From Dakarella massiliensis (GTDB lineage Bacteria; Pseudomonadota; Gammaproteobacteria; Burkholderiales; Burkholderiaceae_F), in contig NZ_CVTY01000007.1 of NCBI RefSeq assembly GCF_001182045.1, forward strand, positions 868,001 to 932,000: DNA of 64,000 nucleotides, given 5' to 3'. The notes under the pieces were generated by a model. The model was given only the letters and a program-made list of their open reading frames with translations, ran no database searches and was not told where the DNA came from. This document shows, in pieces, positions 45,959 to 55,779 of the stretch (position 1 is its first letter; each line of letters starts with the position of its first letter). The position numbers were made by a program, and so were the translations under genes.

Positions 45959-46585
45959 CTAGCGGCGCTTTCCGCCTTTGCTGCTCACGCTCTTCTGCTG
46001 CTTCTGTTCCGCGGCTCTCCGGTCAAGCTCCATATTGAGCGCGAGAACATTGATGCGCTCCTCCCCGAGAAAACCGAGGAACGGTTCCTCAGTCATATCG
46101 TGAATGAGCTTCTCGAGATCCTGCTTCTTCATTTTTCTCGCTTTTGCCACACGCTCCACCTGCCAGAGCGCGTCTTCCGGCGTGATATCCGGATCAAGCC
46201 CTGAGGCGGAGGTCGTCGCGAGATCCTGCGGCACCGGTCCCTTAGCGTCCGGATTTGCCTTACGCTGAGCCGCCACCCGGTCGCGCACTTTATTGATGAG
46301 CCAGGGGCTCGTCGGACCGTCATTCGAGCTCGTCGACGTCATGGCGTTATTCGCGCCGCCCGGGATCGCGCTCGGGCGCCCCCAGAAGTACTTCGGCTCA
46401 GTCCATTCCTGTCCGATCAGGCGGCTTCCGACCGGTTTCCCGTCCTTATAGACAAGAGACCCGTTCGCCTGATCCGGGAAGGCTTTCTGAGCGATCACAG
46501 TCACCAGCGCGGGGTAACCGACGCCGCAGACAATGCCAAGCAGGAGAAAGAGGATGATCGCGTTTTTCGCGGCTTTCAGAACCAT
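45959..46585 (-). CDS. kdpC: Potassium-transporting ATPase subunit C
   Basis: A 208-residue single-TM subunit (about 12-32, ILFLLLGIVCGVGYPALVTV) that increases ATP affinity of KdpB. Conserved runs are GSRLIGQEWTEPKYFWGRPSA, NDGPTSPWLI, VPQDLATTSASGLDPDITPEDA. It starts 11 bases after the kdpB stop with TAGGAG upstream. The last ~20 residues are Lys/Arg/Ser-rich and not part of the usual family end. Next gene is kdpD. Confidence 0.96.
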   Translation of the reverse strand: MVLKAAKNAIILFLLLGIVCGVGYPALVTVIAQKAFPDQANGSLVYKDGKPVGSRLIGQEWTEPKYFWGRPSAIPGGANNAMTSTSSNDGPTSPWLINKVRDRVAAQRKANPDAKGPVPQDLATTSASGLDPDITPEDALWQVERVAKARKMKKQDLEKLIHDMTEEPFLGFLGEERINVLALNMELDRRAAEQKQQKSVSSKGGKRR

Positions 46586-46596
46586 GGCCTTTGCTC

Positions 46597-48690
46597 CTAG
46601 AAGATCCCGAGATAGGCAAGCGCCATATCGATCGCCTTGATCAGCACGAACGGCACAATCAGACCGCCGAAGCCATACACAATCACGTTCCGCCGCAGAA
46701 GCTTGAGCGGCGAAGAGGCCTTGTAGTGCACGCCGCGGATCGCGACCGGGATCAGCAGCAGAATGATGAGCGCGTTGAAGATCACGGTTGAAAGCACCGC
46801 GCTTTCCGGTGACGAAAGATGCATCACGTTCAGCACGGAAAGCTCAGGATAGGTCGTCGCAAAGGCGGCCGGAATAATGGAAAAGTACTTCGCGATATCG
46901 TTGCTCACGGAGAACGTGGTGAGAGCGCCGCGCGTGAGGAGCATCTGCTTGCCGATATCGATAATGTCAAGAAGCTTCGTGGGGCTTGAGTCGAGGTCAA
47001 TCATGTTCCCCGCTTCCTTCGCGGCCTGAGTGCCGTTCCCCATCGCAACCGCGACGTCCGCCTTCGCGAGCGCCGGGGCGTCGTTCGTCCCGTCCCCTGT
47101 CATGGCGACGAGTTTCCCCTCAGCCTGATAGCGGCGGATGATACGAAGCTTATCCTCCGGGGTTGCTTCACCCACGTAGTCATCAAGCCCCGCCTCGGCT
47201 GCCATGGCGGCCGCTGTATAGCGGTTGTCGCCTGTCAGCATCACGGTCCGGATACCCATGCTCCGCAGCTGATTGAACCGCTGCCGGATCCCGGTCTTGA
47301 TCACATCCTTCAGTTCCACGATACCGAGGACACGGCCGTTTTCAGCGACGATAAGCGGGGTCGCACCGCGGCGGCCCATGCTGATTGCCTTCTGTTCAGC
47401 TTCTTTCGGGAGCGACATGCCTTTCTGCCGGAGCCAGGCGCTGATCGCGGACAAAGCACCCTTACGGATGCTGCGGTCTCCAAGGTCTAACCCCGACATA
47501 CGGGTCTGGGCGCTGAAGGCGACAAACTTCGCGCCCTTGAAGGAATTGATATCAATCTGAACGTTGTAGCGTTCTTTCGCGAGCCGCGTGATCGAATAGC
47601 CTTCAGGCGTCTCGTCCGCGATCGAAGCGGCTGCCGCGGCCGCGGCGAGCTCGGCCACCGTGACACCCTGAAGCGGCACGAAAGCGATAGCCTCGCGGTT
47701 CCCGACCGTAATCGTGCCGGTCTTATCGAGCAGCAGCACGTCAACGTCACCCGCCGCCTCAATAGCGCGCCCCGACATCGCGATCACATTCGCTTTCAGC
47801 ATGCGGCTCATGCCGGCAACGCCAATCGTGGAGAGGAGACCTGCGATCGTGGTCGGCACCACGCACACGAGGAACGCGACCACCGTGATCACGCGGACCG
47901 GCGCCCCGCGGGACGCCATTTCAGAGGCGTAGAGCGAAAACGGCACGAGTGTCGCGCAGGAGAGAAGGAGAATCACGGTCATAGCGATCAGCATGATCGT
48001 GAGGGCCACTTCGTTCGGGGTCCGGCGGCGCCGCGCGCCGTCCACCATCGTAATCATCTTGTCGAGGAACGAGTCCCCCGGCTCCACATTGATCCGGGCA
48101 ATCAGCCGGTCAGAAAGCACGCGCGTACCGCCGACGATCGCGGAGTTCGGGCCGCCCGGCTCCCGGATCACCGGTGCGGATTCACCGGTCACCGCGGATT
48201 CGTCAACGGAGGCGACACCGTCAATCACTTCGGCGTCCGCCGCGATCACGTCTCCCGGCTCAATCAGAATGAGGTCACCCTTCTTCAGGTTCTCAGCGAG
48301 CACGAGCTCGGGCGACGTCACGTCGTCCACGGACTTAATTCGCTTCGCGAGAATCTCACGCCTTGTGCCGCGGAGCGCGATCGCCTGGGCGCGCCCCCGC
48401 TCCTCCGCGAGCGCTTCCGAGAAGTTCGCGAACCAGAGCGTGATCCAGAGCCAGATCATGAGGGACATCGAGAAAAAGATGTCGTGCGCGTGTCTCGGAT
48501 AAGAGTGCGGAAAGATAAGTTCGTAAACCGTGAGCACCGTGACAATCACAGCACCCATCCACACGATGAACATCACCGGGTTCATCATGAGCGCCACGGG
48601 GTTCAGGCGATAGAGCGCAAGCCACATCGCGTGAAGGATGTGGCGCGGCGTGAAGAGGTGACGCGTAAGCGGCTGGGTTTCCCGATCCAT
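46597..48690 (-). CDS. kdpB: Potassium-transporting P-type ATPase subunit B
   Basis: The catalytic P-type ATPase of the Kdp complex, 697 residues. The phosphorylation site is DKTGTITVG (about residue 310), the actuator-domain loop is [10 protein letters not shown], and the hinge is [24 protein letters not shown]. It couples ATP hydrolysis to K+ uptake through KdpA. The ATG follows AAGGGAG. It lies 14 bases after kdpA. Confidence 0.98.
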   Translation of the reverse strand: MDRETQPLTRHLFTPRHILHAMWLALYRLNPVALMMNPVMFIVWMGAVIVTVLTVYELIFPHSYPRHAHDIFFSMSLMIWLWITLWFANFSEALAEERGRAQAIALRGTRREILAKRIKSVDDVTSPELVLAENLKKGDLILIEPGDVIAADAEVIDGVASVDESAVTGESAPVIREPGGPNSAIVGGTRVLSDRLIARINVEPGDSFLDKMITMVDGARRRRTPNEVALTIMLIAMTVILLLSCATLVPFSLYASEMASRGAPVRVITVVAFLVCVVPTTIAGLLSTIGVAGMSRMLKANVIAMSGRAIEAAGDVDVLLLDKTGTITVGNREAIAFVPLQGVTVAELAAAAAAASIADETPEGYSITRLAKERYNVQIDINSFKGAKFVAFSAQTRMSGLDLGDRSIRKGALSAISAWLRQKGMSLPKEAEQKAISMGRRGATPLIVAENGRVLGIVELKDVIKTGIRQRFNQLRSMGIRTVMLTGDNRYTAAAMAAEAGLDDYVGEATPEDKLRIIRRYQAEGKLVAMTGDGTNDAPALAKADVAVAMGNGTQAAKEAGNMIDLDSSPTKLLDIIDIGKQMLLTRGALTTFSVSNDIAKYFSIIPAAFATTYPELSVLNVMHLSSPESAVLSTVIFNALIILLLIPVAIRGVHYKASSPLKLLRRNVIVYGFGGLIVPFVLIKAIDMALAYLGIF

Positions 48691-48704
48691 TTCGTTTCTC
48701 TCCC

Positions 48705-50417
48705 TTACGAGTGATAGCCCCAGAAGAGCTGGATCGATTCAACAATCGGACCGAGCGACTGCGCGGGGAAGAAGGTAATCATGGAGAGCAGCACGGCCAC
48801 CATGATGAACATGAAGGAGAAGACCGGGCCATCCGTCTGAATTGCCTGAACGGAGTTCAGCTGACGGGGCTTGGACGCCATATTGCCCGCGATCGCGAGA
48901 AGCGCGGTCAGCGTGATCATTCGGCAGATCCACATGCAGATCGCGAGCGCGGTGTTATAGAAGAAATCGTTCGCCGCAAGCCCCCCGAAGGACGAGCCAT
49001 TGAAGTTCGAAACCGAGGAGAAGGCGAAAAGGATCTGCGTAAAGCCATGCGGGCCCGGCGCGGATACCGCGTCAACGCCCTGAGGCGTGAGGCAGGCAAT
49101 GGCCGTGCCGATCAGCGTGCAGATGGAAGGCATCAGAAGCGAGACGCAGACCATCTTCATGTCATAGGCATCGATCCGCTTCCCCAGATACCGGGGCGTT
49201 TTGCCGACCAGCATACCGAGAATGAAGACCGCGACGATCGCGAGACCGAGCATTGTGTAGAGACCGGAGCGGGAGCCGCCGAAAATCACGTCACCCACCT
49301 GGATCAGCCAGAGCGCGACACCGCCTCCGATCGGCATCATCGAGTCAAACGACCCGGCAGAGGATCCGGCAGCGCTTGCGGACGATCCCGTCGCGAAGAG
49401 CGACGTGAGAAGTGTGCCAAAGCGGACTTCCTTACCCTCCATATTTCCGAGCCCGCGTGACACACCGAGTTCTGTCACGAGAGGATTCGCCATGCTTTCC
49501 GACCAGGCGATCAGCATGAAGGCACCGATAAAGAGCACCATCATGCCAAAGAGAATCGAGAAACCGGATTTCACGTTCCCTGTCATCCGGCCGTAGGCGA
49601 AGACAAGGCTCGCCGCCATGAGCAGCATCAGGATGATCTGGATCATGCAGACCACGGCGGTCGGCGCGGCGAAAGGATGAGCTGAATTCGCGCTGAAAAA
49701 GCCGCCCCCAGTAACCGCGAGCACCCGGATCGCCTCCTGGCTCGCCACAGGACCCACGGCAATCTTCTGAATCGGGCCTTCGATTGTCTTCACGACAGTC
49801 ATCGCGTCCATCGTCTGCGTGCAGCCCTGCCACACGGCAATGATCGAGCAGATCACCGCAAGCGGCAGGAAAAGCCACAGGATGCAACGCACCATGTCTT
49901 CCCAGGCGTTTCCGAGCGACGGATCGCGGCTCTGAATCAGGCCGCGGGCGAAAGCAAAAGCCGCCACGACACCAGTCGCGGAGCTGAGGAAGGTGAGCGT
50001 GCAGAGACCGAACGCCTGCGAGAAGAGACTCATCACATTCTCACAGTCGTAGCCCTGCCACGTGGTGCTCGTGGAGAAAGAGACCGCCGTATTGAAGGCG
50101 AGGTCAGGGGACAGTCCCTTGAAATTCAGCGGGTTATAAGGGAGATAGCCCTGAAACCGGAAAATCAGGTACCCGATCACGGTCCCCACCACAGTCAGCG
50201 CGATGAGCGAGACGCAATACTCCTTCCAGTCCATCGGCTCACGGCCGGATTTCCCGAGCGGCCAGAGAAAAATGGATTCCACCCGGTACATCCAGGGAAA
50301 TTTCTGCGAGAGCGTCCCGTCGAAAACCGCGCTCATGTAGATCCCGATCGACACGCTCAGCGTGAAAATCACGGCAAAGAGCCCGACGAAAAGCAAAACC
50401 GCGGACGTGGTATTCAT
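48705..50417 (-). CDS. kdpA: Potassium-transporting ATPase subunit A
   Basis: The K+-selective channel-like subunit, 570 residues with about ten TM segments. The four selectivity-filter-like loops are recognisable: [28 protein letters not shown], a third near [11 protein letters not shown], and [14 protein letters not shown]. It starts 12 bases after the kdpF stop with GGAGAG as Shine-Dalgarno. Inner membrane, high-affinity K+ import. Confidence 0.97.
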   Translation of the reverse strand: MNTTSAVLLFVGLFAVIFTLSVSIGIYMSAVFDGTLSQKFPWMYRVESIFLWPLGKSGREPMDWKEYCVSLIALTVVGTVIGYLIFRFQGYLPYNPLNFKGLSPDLAFNTAVSFSTSTTWQGYDCENVMSLFSQAFGLCTLTFLSSATGVVAAFAFARGLIQSRDPSLGNAWEDMVRCILWLFLPLAVICSIIAVWQGCTQTMDAMTVVKTIEGPIQKIAVGPVASQEAIRVLAVTGGGFFSANSAHPFAAPTAVVCMIQIILMLLMAASLVFAYGRMTGNVKSGFSILFGMMVLFIGAFMLIAWSESMANPLVTELGVSRGLGNMEGKEVRFGTLLTSLFATGSSASAAGSSAGSFDSMMPIGGGVALWLIQVGDVIFGGSRSGLYTMLGLAIVAVFILGMLVGKTPRYLGKRIDAYDMKMVCVSLLMPSICTLIGTAIACLTPQGVDAVSAPGPHGFTQILFAFSSVSNFNGSSFGGLAANDFFYNTALAICMWICRMITLTALLAIAGNMASKPRQLNSVQAIQTDGPVFSFMFIMVAVLLSMITFFPAQSLGPIVESIQLFWGYHS

Positions 50418-50429
50418 TCTTCTCTCCGG

Positions 50430-50534
50430 TTAATCCAGAAGTTCCGCGTTGAAAAGCACGACGATCAGGTAGACGAGAGCCAGTCCCGCCGCAATGCCTG
50501 CCATCCAGTACACCCAGCTCGGATCGCCATACAT
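50430..50534 (-). CDS. kdpF: KdpF small membrane subunit
   Basis: A 34-residue ORF directly before kdpA: one TM helix (about 11-29, MAGIAAGLALVYLIVVLF) and the ending NAELLD, like KdpF (YLVYALINAE in E. coli). KdpF stabilises the KdpABC complex. The ATG at 50534 has GGGAG nine bases upstream; an internal ATG ten codons later is possible. Too short for most gene callers. Confidence 0.82.
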   Translation of the reverse strand: MYGDPSWVYWMAGIAAGLALVYLIVVLFNAELLD

Positions 50535-50536
50535 GA

Positions 50537-50635
50537 TTAATGCTCCCGGTATTTCTGGCAGAGCTTCACGAACCCTGCCGCAATAAGAACGAGAAGGACC
50601 AAAAGTCCGGCAAAGAACAGGTCTTCGAGCCTCAT
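50537..50635 (-). CDS. Additional 32-residue membrane protein at the head of the kdp operon
   Basis: A 32-residue ORF, not recognised. Its ATG is preceded by a near-ideal AAAGGAGAAAAGAG. Residues about 6-24 (LFFAGLLVLLVLIAAGFV) form a TM helix, flanked by MRLED and a basic/polar tail KLCQKYREH. The stop lies two bases before the kdpF ATG, so translation is probably coupled. Its GGAGCAT end also contains the kdpF Shine-Dalgarno. It could be a second KdpF-like subunit or a regulator of the pump. Confidence 0.65.
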   Translation of the reverse strand: MRLEDLFFAGLLVLLVLIAAGFVKLCQKYREH

Positions 50636-50660
50636 CTCTTTTCTCCTTTGAATGCCGAAA

Positions 50661-50681
50661 GCCGGCGCGTCAGGCGCCGGC
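50661..50681. other. GC-rich hairpin between folK and the kdp operon
   Basis: GCCGGCGC/GCGCCGGC (50661-50668 with 50674-50681), followed on the minus strand only by TTTCGGC. It is a weak terminator or mRNA-processing structure. Only 60 bases separate folK from the first kdp ORF, so kdp transcription may include read-through from folK. Confidence 0.5.
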
Positions 50682-50695
50682 ATCCGGGGACGGGG

Positions 50696-51211
50696 TCAGT
50701 CCCCGTTCCAATGAAAGTCGCTTATTTTATCAAGCCTTTGATCCTGCACAAGCGTCAGGAATCTGACCGCAGGTCCAAGCCCCGGAATAACAGCGTCAGG
50801 CCGTATTTCATGAAGCGGCTCAAGGACAAAGCGCCGCTCATGCATTCTCGGGTGCGGCACAACGAGTTCCGGCGGCTCATCAATCGGGCTGTCACCGAAA
50901 AGCTCGATATCGAGATCGATCGTCCGGGGAGCGTTATGAACCCCCGCGGGGCGGACGCGTCCGAGATCAAGCTCAATTTTCTGCATCGCGTGGAGCAGCT
51001 CTTTCGCCGGGATCGTCACGGCAAGCACCGCCGCGGCATTGGTGTAGTCAGGCCCTGTCGCGTCGATCGGAGCTGTACGGTAGAGGCTGCTTACCCGCAC
51101 GACGCGGACCCCGGGCACCTCGGAGAGCCGCCTCAGCGCCTCTCCGAGCGCCTCTTCGGGATTTCCGAGATTCGCGCCCAGGCCGATCACGGCCTCTGTT
51201 TCGTGCGCCAT
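50696..51211 (-). CDS. folK: 2-amino-4-hydroxy-6-hydroxymethyldihydropteridine pyrophosphokinase
   Basis: Transfers pyrophosphate from ATP to 6-hydroxymethyl-dihydropterin in folate synthesis. The 171-residue protein shows GLGANLGNPEEAL at the N-terminus, SSLYRTAPI, and the signature RTIDLDIELFGD with PHPRMHERRFVLEPL. It follows pcnB by 25 bases, the same neighbours as in Burkholderia. Confidence 0.95.
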   Translation of the reverse strand: MAHETEAVIGLGANLGNPEEALGEALRRLSEVPGVRVVRVSSLYRTAPIDATGPDYTNAAAVLAVTIPAKELLHAMQKIELDLGRVRPAGVHNAPRTIDLDIELFGDSPIDEPPELVVPHPRMHERRFVLEPLHEIRPDAVIPGLGPAVRFLTLVQDQRLDKISDFHWNGD

Positions 51212-51236
51212 GGATCAGCCCTCCTGGATATCAGGA

Positions 51237-52775
51237 TCACGCTGCGTGCGGCGGGGAGGACGCTTCTGCGGTGTCAGCTTGCGGTCTGAGGGCGCGGGGA
51301 CAAAGAATCCGATCGGCGCCTCGGGCGCTGCCGGACGGGCGGCCCCGGCCGCTGGGAGACTCTTCTTCGTCCTCTTCGTCGCGCGGCTTCGGGCCCTGAC
51401 CCGGAACCGGATTCAGGGCGAGATCGCCCGACGTCGGATCCTTCCTCGGGCGGCGGCTGCGCTTCTTAGAGCCCGCGCCGCGCGCTTCCTTCTCCGCCTG
51501 CTCAATCATCTCGTGGCGGCCCGCTTCATCCGCCTCATAGAAGTTCTTCCACCACTCGACGACCTCAACCGGCACTTCGCCGTTCTGGCTCCGGAGCAGC
51601 ATGAAGTCATAGGCCGCGCGGTACTTCGGATGATTCACCTGCGCGAACGGCATCTTGCCGTAGCGGCGCTCAAACCGGTACTGCAGCATCCAGATCATCT
51701 GGATATCAGCCATGTAGCGGCGCTGAATCACGAGCTTTTCGCACTGCGTCTTCAGCACAACGTCGCACGCCTCGTAGAGCGCCTGGGCGCGGCTCTTGCC
51801 CTTCTTCTCAAAGGACTCCCAGCGGCGCAGCGTCTGAGGCCAGAGGAGCGTGGCGAAGAGGAACGCGGGAGAGGTTTTCTTCCCCGCGTTGATGCGTTCA
51901 TCCGTACGCTCAAGCGCGAGCATCATGAATTTTTCGCCCGCGGACTCTGTATTCATCATGTCGAGCACCGGAAGAAGCCCGTGATGCAGCCCTTCCTTCC
52001 GGAATGCCTCAATGCAGGCCACGGCGTGACCGCTCGTGAGGAGCTTGATGATTTCGTCAAAGAGACGCGCGTCCGGCACGTTTTTCAGAAGATAGGCCAT
52101 CTTCGGAATTGGTTTCCGGGTCGACTCATCAATCCGGAAACCGAGCTTCGCCGCGATGCGGACCGCGCGCATCATGCGAACCGGATCCTCGCGGTAACGC
52201 GCCTCAGGGTCTCCGATGATCCGCAGGCACTTATCCTTCAGATCCTCGTAACCGTTGTGATAGTCGAGCACTTCCTGTGTCGACGGATCGTAATAGAGGG
52301 CGTTGATCGTGAAGTCGCGGCGCGCCGCGTCTTCCCACATTTCGCCGAAGATGTTATCGGAAATCACGCGCCCCGCGGCGTCCTTTCTCACACCTTCGGT
52401 GTCCAGCGAACGGAACGTGGCGCACTCAATCACTTCACGCCCGAAAATCACGTGCACCAGACGGAAACGGCGGCCGATGATGATGGCACGCTTCTGGCAG
52501 GCCTTCACTTCTTCCGGCGTCGCGTCCGTCGCAACGTCAAAATCCTTCGGCTTGACGCCAAGCAGCATGTCGCGCACAGCGCCGCCCACCACATAAGCCT
52601 TGAAGCCGCGGCGCTGAAGCGCTTCACAGGTCCGGATCGCCTGCCAGGCGACGAGCTCCGGCCGGATTCCATGCACCGAGGCGGGAATGATCCGGGGAGT
52701 CTTCTGAATAACTCCGCCGGCGGAACCGCCAAGGAGACTTTTTACTTTACGTACAAATTTCTGCAAAACAGCCAT
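51237..52775 (-). CDS. pcnB: Poly(A) polymerase I
   Basis: Adds 3' poly(A) tails to RNA, promoting decay. The nucleotidyltransferase core has YVVGGAVRDMLLG and DFDVATDATPEEV, then RRDFTINALYYDP and the RNA-binding RMMRAVRIAAKLGF. The 512-residue length and the Arg/Pro/Gly-rich C-terminal tail (from about 430) are typical of PcnB rather than CCA-adding enzyme. The Shine-Dalgarno is poor. Between hda and folK, as in related genomes, although the HAD gene often found there is absent. Confidence 0.93.
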   Translation of the reverse strand: MAVLQKFVRKVKSLLGGSAGGVIQKTPRIIPASVHGIRPELVAWQAIRTCEALQRRGFKAYVVGGAVRDMLLGVKPKDFDVATDATPEEVKACQKRAIIIGRRFRLVHVIFGREVIECATFRSLDTEGVRKDAAGRVISDNIFGEMWEDAARRDFTINALYYDPSTQEVLDYHNGYEDLKDKCLRIIGDPEARYREDPVRMMRAVRIAAKLGFRIDESTRKPIPKMAYLLKNVPDARLFDEIIKLLTSGHAVACIEAFRKEGLHHGLLPVLDMMNTESAGEKFMMLALERTDERINAGKKTSPAFLFATLLWPQTLRRWESFEKKGKSRAQALYEACDVVLKTQCEKLVIQRRYMADIQMIWMLQYRFERRYGKMPFAQVNHPKYRAAYDFMLLRSQNGEVPVEVVEWWKNFYEADEAGRHEMIEQAEKEARGAGSKKRSRRPRKDPTSGDLALNPVPGQGPKPRDEEDEEESPSGRGRPSGSARGADRILCPRALRPQADTAEASSPPHAA

Positions 52776-52853
52776 TTTGAATAATTTTTATTAAGCATCT
52801 ATCTTCTGGCGGTCACCCGGGAGGGCTTCTAGCCGCAACCGATCCCCCTGAAG

Positions 52854-53561
52854 TCAGTCGGTCACCATTTTAGGAGCGGACTCCTCGCGCACAGCGGCGT
52901 TCCTTGGAGGAAAACACTGACGCAGCAGAGTACGGGTGATCTTTTTTGAAGCTCCGAGCGCGAAGCGCTCCACTTCGAAGAGCGCTTCGGAAAGCGTTCC
53001 CATATCGCGGGGAAGATGTTCCAGCATCCACTGACGCGCGTCATCGGGCAGATCAATCCGGCTCTCTTCAGCAAGCTTTCTGAGCGCCGCATCCTTCTGC
53101 TCATCGGTAAGCGGATGCACCTGAAACACGAGTCCCCAGGAAAGACGTGAAATCACGTCCGGCCTTCCCTTCATCTGAAGCGGCGGAAGATCTCCTGCCG
53201 TAATCAGACGGTACTGCCCGAACGGGCCGCCGTCAGAATGACTGCGCACGTCGTTCATCAGTTCAAAGAGTTTCTGCTGAGACTCCTCTCCCAGCTCCTC
53301 AACATCATCCACGGTATAAATCAGGCGGCTCTCGGAAAAAGCGGGAACCCGCTCGACGCCGGCCAGAGGATCCATGGCATGGAGAAGATGCGTGCAGCCG
53401 ACACCCGTCTCGCCCCACAGATACAGAAACTGAGGACCGGAGCCGGTTTCCGCCATCGTACGCAGCACGGACATCAGTTCCGCGTTGTCTCCGACAGCGA
53501 AATTATCGAGGCTCGGCGCAGGTCTAATCTGCAAGTTCAGAGTGAGCTGCTCTTGTTCCAT
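52854..53561 (-). CDS. hda: Hda, DnaA-homologous regulator of replication initiation
   Basis: A 235-residue AAA+ DnaA relative that, with the beta clamp, stimulates ATP hydrolysis by DnaA after initiation. The N-terminal clamp-binding motif is QLTLNL (residues 5-10, E. coli QLSLPL). The Walker A reads GETGVGCT, with Cys56 at the Lys position; E. coli Hda also lacks the Lys (Arg). The sensor region and LSWGLVFQVHPL follow. It is divergent from purM, matching related genomes. DnaA itself is excluded by length and absence of the DNA-binding domain. Confidence 0.86.
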   Translation of the reverse strand: MEQEQLTLNLQIRPAPSLDNFAVGDNAELMSVLRTMAETGSGPQFLYLWGETGVGCTHLLHAMDPLAGVERVPAFSESRLIYTVDDVEELGEESQQKLFELMNDVRSHSDGGPFGQYRLITAGDLPPLQMKGRPDVISRLSWGLVFQVHPLTDEQKDAALRKLAEESRIDLPDDARQWMLEHLPRDMGTLSEALFEVERFALGASKKITRTLLRQCFPPRNAAVREESAPKMVTD

Positions 53562-53706
53562 GAATGAATATCCGGGGGACGCAGGGCAAAAACTACCCTT
53601 CCGTCTGAGGATGCATCGAATAAAATCTCTTAGAATGAGGGTAATGCGATAAACGGAAGTTTAGCGCGCCCACCTTTTCTCATGTTTCTTTGAGACATTT
53701 CTACTC

Positions 53707-54738
53707 ATGACTCAACTCTCCTATGATGCAGCCGGCGTTTCCATTGATAACGGAGACGAACTGGTTGAGCGCATCAAGCCTTTTGCCAAGCGTACTCTGA
53801 TCCCGGGCGTTCTCGGTTCCATCGGCGGCTTCGGCGCACTTTTCGAAATCAGCAAGGAATACAAGGAACCCGTCCTCGTGTCCGGCACTGACGGCGTCGG
53901 CACGAAGCTGATGCTCGCCTTCAAGCTGAACCGTCACGATACGGTCGGTCAAGATCTGGTGGCGATGAGCGTGAATGACGTTCTGGTGCAGGGTGCGAAG
54001 AACGTCTTCTTCCTCGACTACTTCTCCTGCGGCAAGCTGGATGTCAGCATCGCGGAGCGTGTCGTGAAGGGTGTCGCTCACGGCTGCGAACTTGCTGGCT
54101 GCGCGCTGATCGGCGGCGAAACCGCTGAAATGCCGGGCATGTATCCGGAAGGCGAGTATGACCTCGCGGGCTTTGCGGTCGGCGTGGTTGAGAAGAGCCA
54201 GATTATTGACGGCTCCAAGGTGAAGCCTGGTGACGTGGTCCTCGGCCTTGCCTCCTCCGGTCCCCACAGCAACGGTTTCTCCCTCATCCGCAAGATCGTT
54301 GAGGTGAGTGGCGCCTCCTGGGATATGCCGTTTGACGGCGCGACGCTCGCTGACCGTCTGATGGAGCCGACCCGCATTTACTGCAAGCAGGTCGCAAACG
54401 TGATGAAGAAGGTGCCGATCCATGCGATGGCCCACATCACGGGCGGCGGTCTCGTGGAAAACGTGCCGCGCGTTCTGCCTGAAGGCACGCAGGTCGTGAT
54501 CCACCGTGACTCCTGGAAGCGTCCGGCGATTTTCGACTGGCTGCAGAAGGAAGGCAATGTGGCCGAAGACGAAATGCTCCGCGTCTTCAATAACGGTATC
54601 GGTCTCGTCGTGATTGTTCCGGCTGAAGCCGCTGACGCCGCTGTCTCTGCCTTTGAATCTGAAGGCGAAAAGGTTTATCGTCTAGGCGAAGTGGTCAATC
54701 GCGCAAACGCAGCTGATCCTGGCTGCGTCGTGATCTGA
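53707..54738 (+). CDS. purM: Phosphoribosylformylglycinamidine cyclo-ligase
   Basis: Closes the imidazole ring of AIR in purine synthesis. The 343-residue protein has [17 protein letters not shown] at the start, [24 protein letters not shown] and the ATP region [29 protein letters not shown] is also typical. The start is the ATG at 53707. Convergent with miaA, sharing a bidirectional terminator. Confidence 0.97.
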   Translation: MTQLSYDAAGVSIDNGDELVERIKPFAKRTLIPGVLGSIGGFGALFEISKEYKEPVLVSGTDGVGTKLMLAFKLNRHDTVGQDLVAMSVNDVLVQGAKNVFFLDYFSCGKLDVSIAERVVKGVAHGCELAGCALIGGETAEMPGMYPEGEYDLAGFAVGVVEKSQIIDGSKVKPGDVVLGLASSGPHSNGFSLIRKIVEVSGASWDMPFDGATLADRLMEPTRIYCKQVANVMKKVPIHAMAHITGGGLVENVPRVLPEGTQVVIHRDSWKRPAIFDWLQKEGNVAEDEMLRVFNNGIGLVVIVPAEAADAAVSAFESEGEKVYRLGEVVNRANAADPGCVVI

Positions 54739-54782
54739 CGAAGTAAAGACGGCCTGCTGTTCGCCCTCAGGCCGCCTCGCAG

Positions 54783-54820
54783 AAAAGGTCGGAACTTATT
54801 CCTCGGTTCCGGCCTTTTTT
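54783..54820. terminator. Bidirectional terminator between purM and miaA
   Basis: A 13-bp stem (54783-54795 with 54806-54818, one G-T pair) with A's before and six T's after. The T-run overlaps the miaA stop codon. Confidence 0.85.
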
Positions 54821-55779
54821 CATGCCTGGGAGGCAGGCCTCTGCAGATCCCAGTCAAGCGACAGCGCGTAGGCTTTCGCGTCCCGGAGCCCCGCCTCGGT
54901 ATAGGGATCAAACGCCCGGATCTCATCCTTCATGGAGCGAAGCCATGTGATCTGGCGCTTCGCGAGCTGCCGCGTCGCGGCAATCGCCTTATCGCGGAAC
55001 ACCGCGTAGTTGGTTTCGCCTGCCAGGTACTCGAGCGCCTGACGGTATCCGACAGAACGCATCGCGGGAGACTCCCGGTCAAACCCCGGAAGCCCGGTGA
55101 GACGCCTCATTTCGTCGAGGAACCCGGCTTCGAGCATCGCGTCAAACCGCTCGGCAATCTTCGCGTGGAGCGCCGCGCGGTCTTCAGGAAGAAGCGCTAT
55201 CGCGGCAATCCGAAAGGGCGGAGCTGAATGCGGCTGCTCCGCGATGATCGCGGACATCGGACGCCCGGTCATCCGGTAAACCTCAATCGCGCGGCTGATC
55301 CGCTGCCGGTCATTCGGTTTCAGACGCGCCGCGGTCTCGGGATCCACTTTGGCGAGCTCCTCCCGCATGGCGGGCCACCCCTTTTCCTCTCCTTCCACTG
55401 TCACCGCTTCCCTCACGGCGGGATCCGTCGCCGGAAGCTCGGCGAGTCCGTGCAGCAGCGCGTTCGCGTAAAGCATTGTACCACCCGCGAGAATCGGAAG
55501 CGCGCCGCGGGACCGGATTTCCGGAATGAGCCTCAGGCAGTCCTCCGTAAAGTCCGCGACGTTATACGGTTCACCGATATCGCGGATATCAATCAGGTGG
55601 TGCGGCACACCGGCCCGCTCCGCTTCGGTCGGCTTGGCGGTCCCGATATCCATTCCGCGGTAAACGAGCGCTGAATCCACCGAAATCACTTCGGCCGGAA
55701 GCTCGGATGCGATGGAGAGTGACAGCGCCGTTTTGCCGCTTGCGGTCGGCCCGAGAATCATCAAGGCGTCAAAGGCCAT
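54820..55779 (-). CDS. miaA: tRNA dimethylallyltransferase
   Basis: Adds the dimethylallyl group to A37 of tRNAs reading U-initial codons. The 319-residue protein has the P-loop GPTASGKTALSL, SVDSALVYRGMDIGTAKPT, HHLIDIRD, and the catalytic region NDRQRISRAIEVYRMTG. The ATG overlaps the mutL TGA (ATGA), so the two are translationally coupled, as in enterobacteria. hfq, often next, is absent because purM is convergent. Confidence 0.96.
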   Translation of the reverse strand: MAFDALMILGPTASGKTALSLSIASELPAEVISVDSALVYRGMDIGTAKPTEAERAGVPHHLIDIRDIGEPYNVADFTEDCLRLIPEIRSRGALPILAGGTMLYANALLHGLAELPATDPAVREAVTVEGEEKGWPAMREELAKVDPETAARLKPNDRQRISRAIEVYRMTGRPMSAIIAEQPHSAPPFRIAAIALLPEDRAALHAKIAERFDAMLEAGFLDEMRRLTGLPGFDRESPAMRSVGYRQALEYLAGETNYAVFRDKAIAATRQLAKRQITWLRSMKDEIRAFDPYTEAGLRDAKAYALSLDWDLQRPASQA

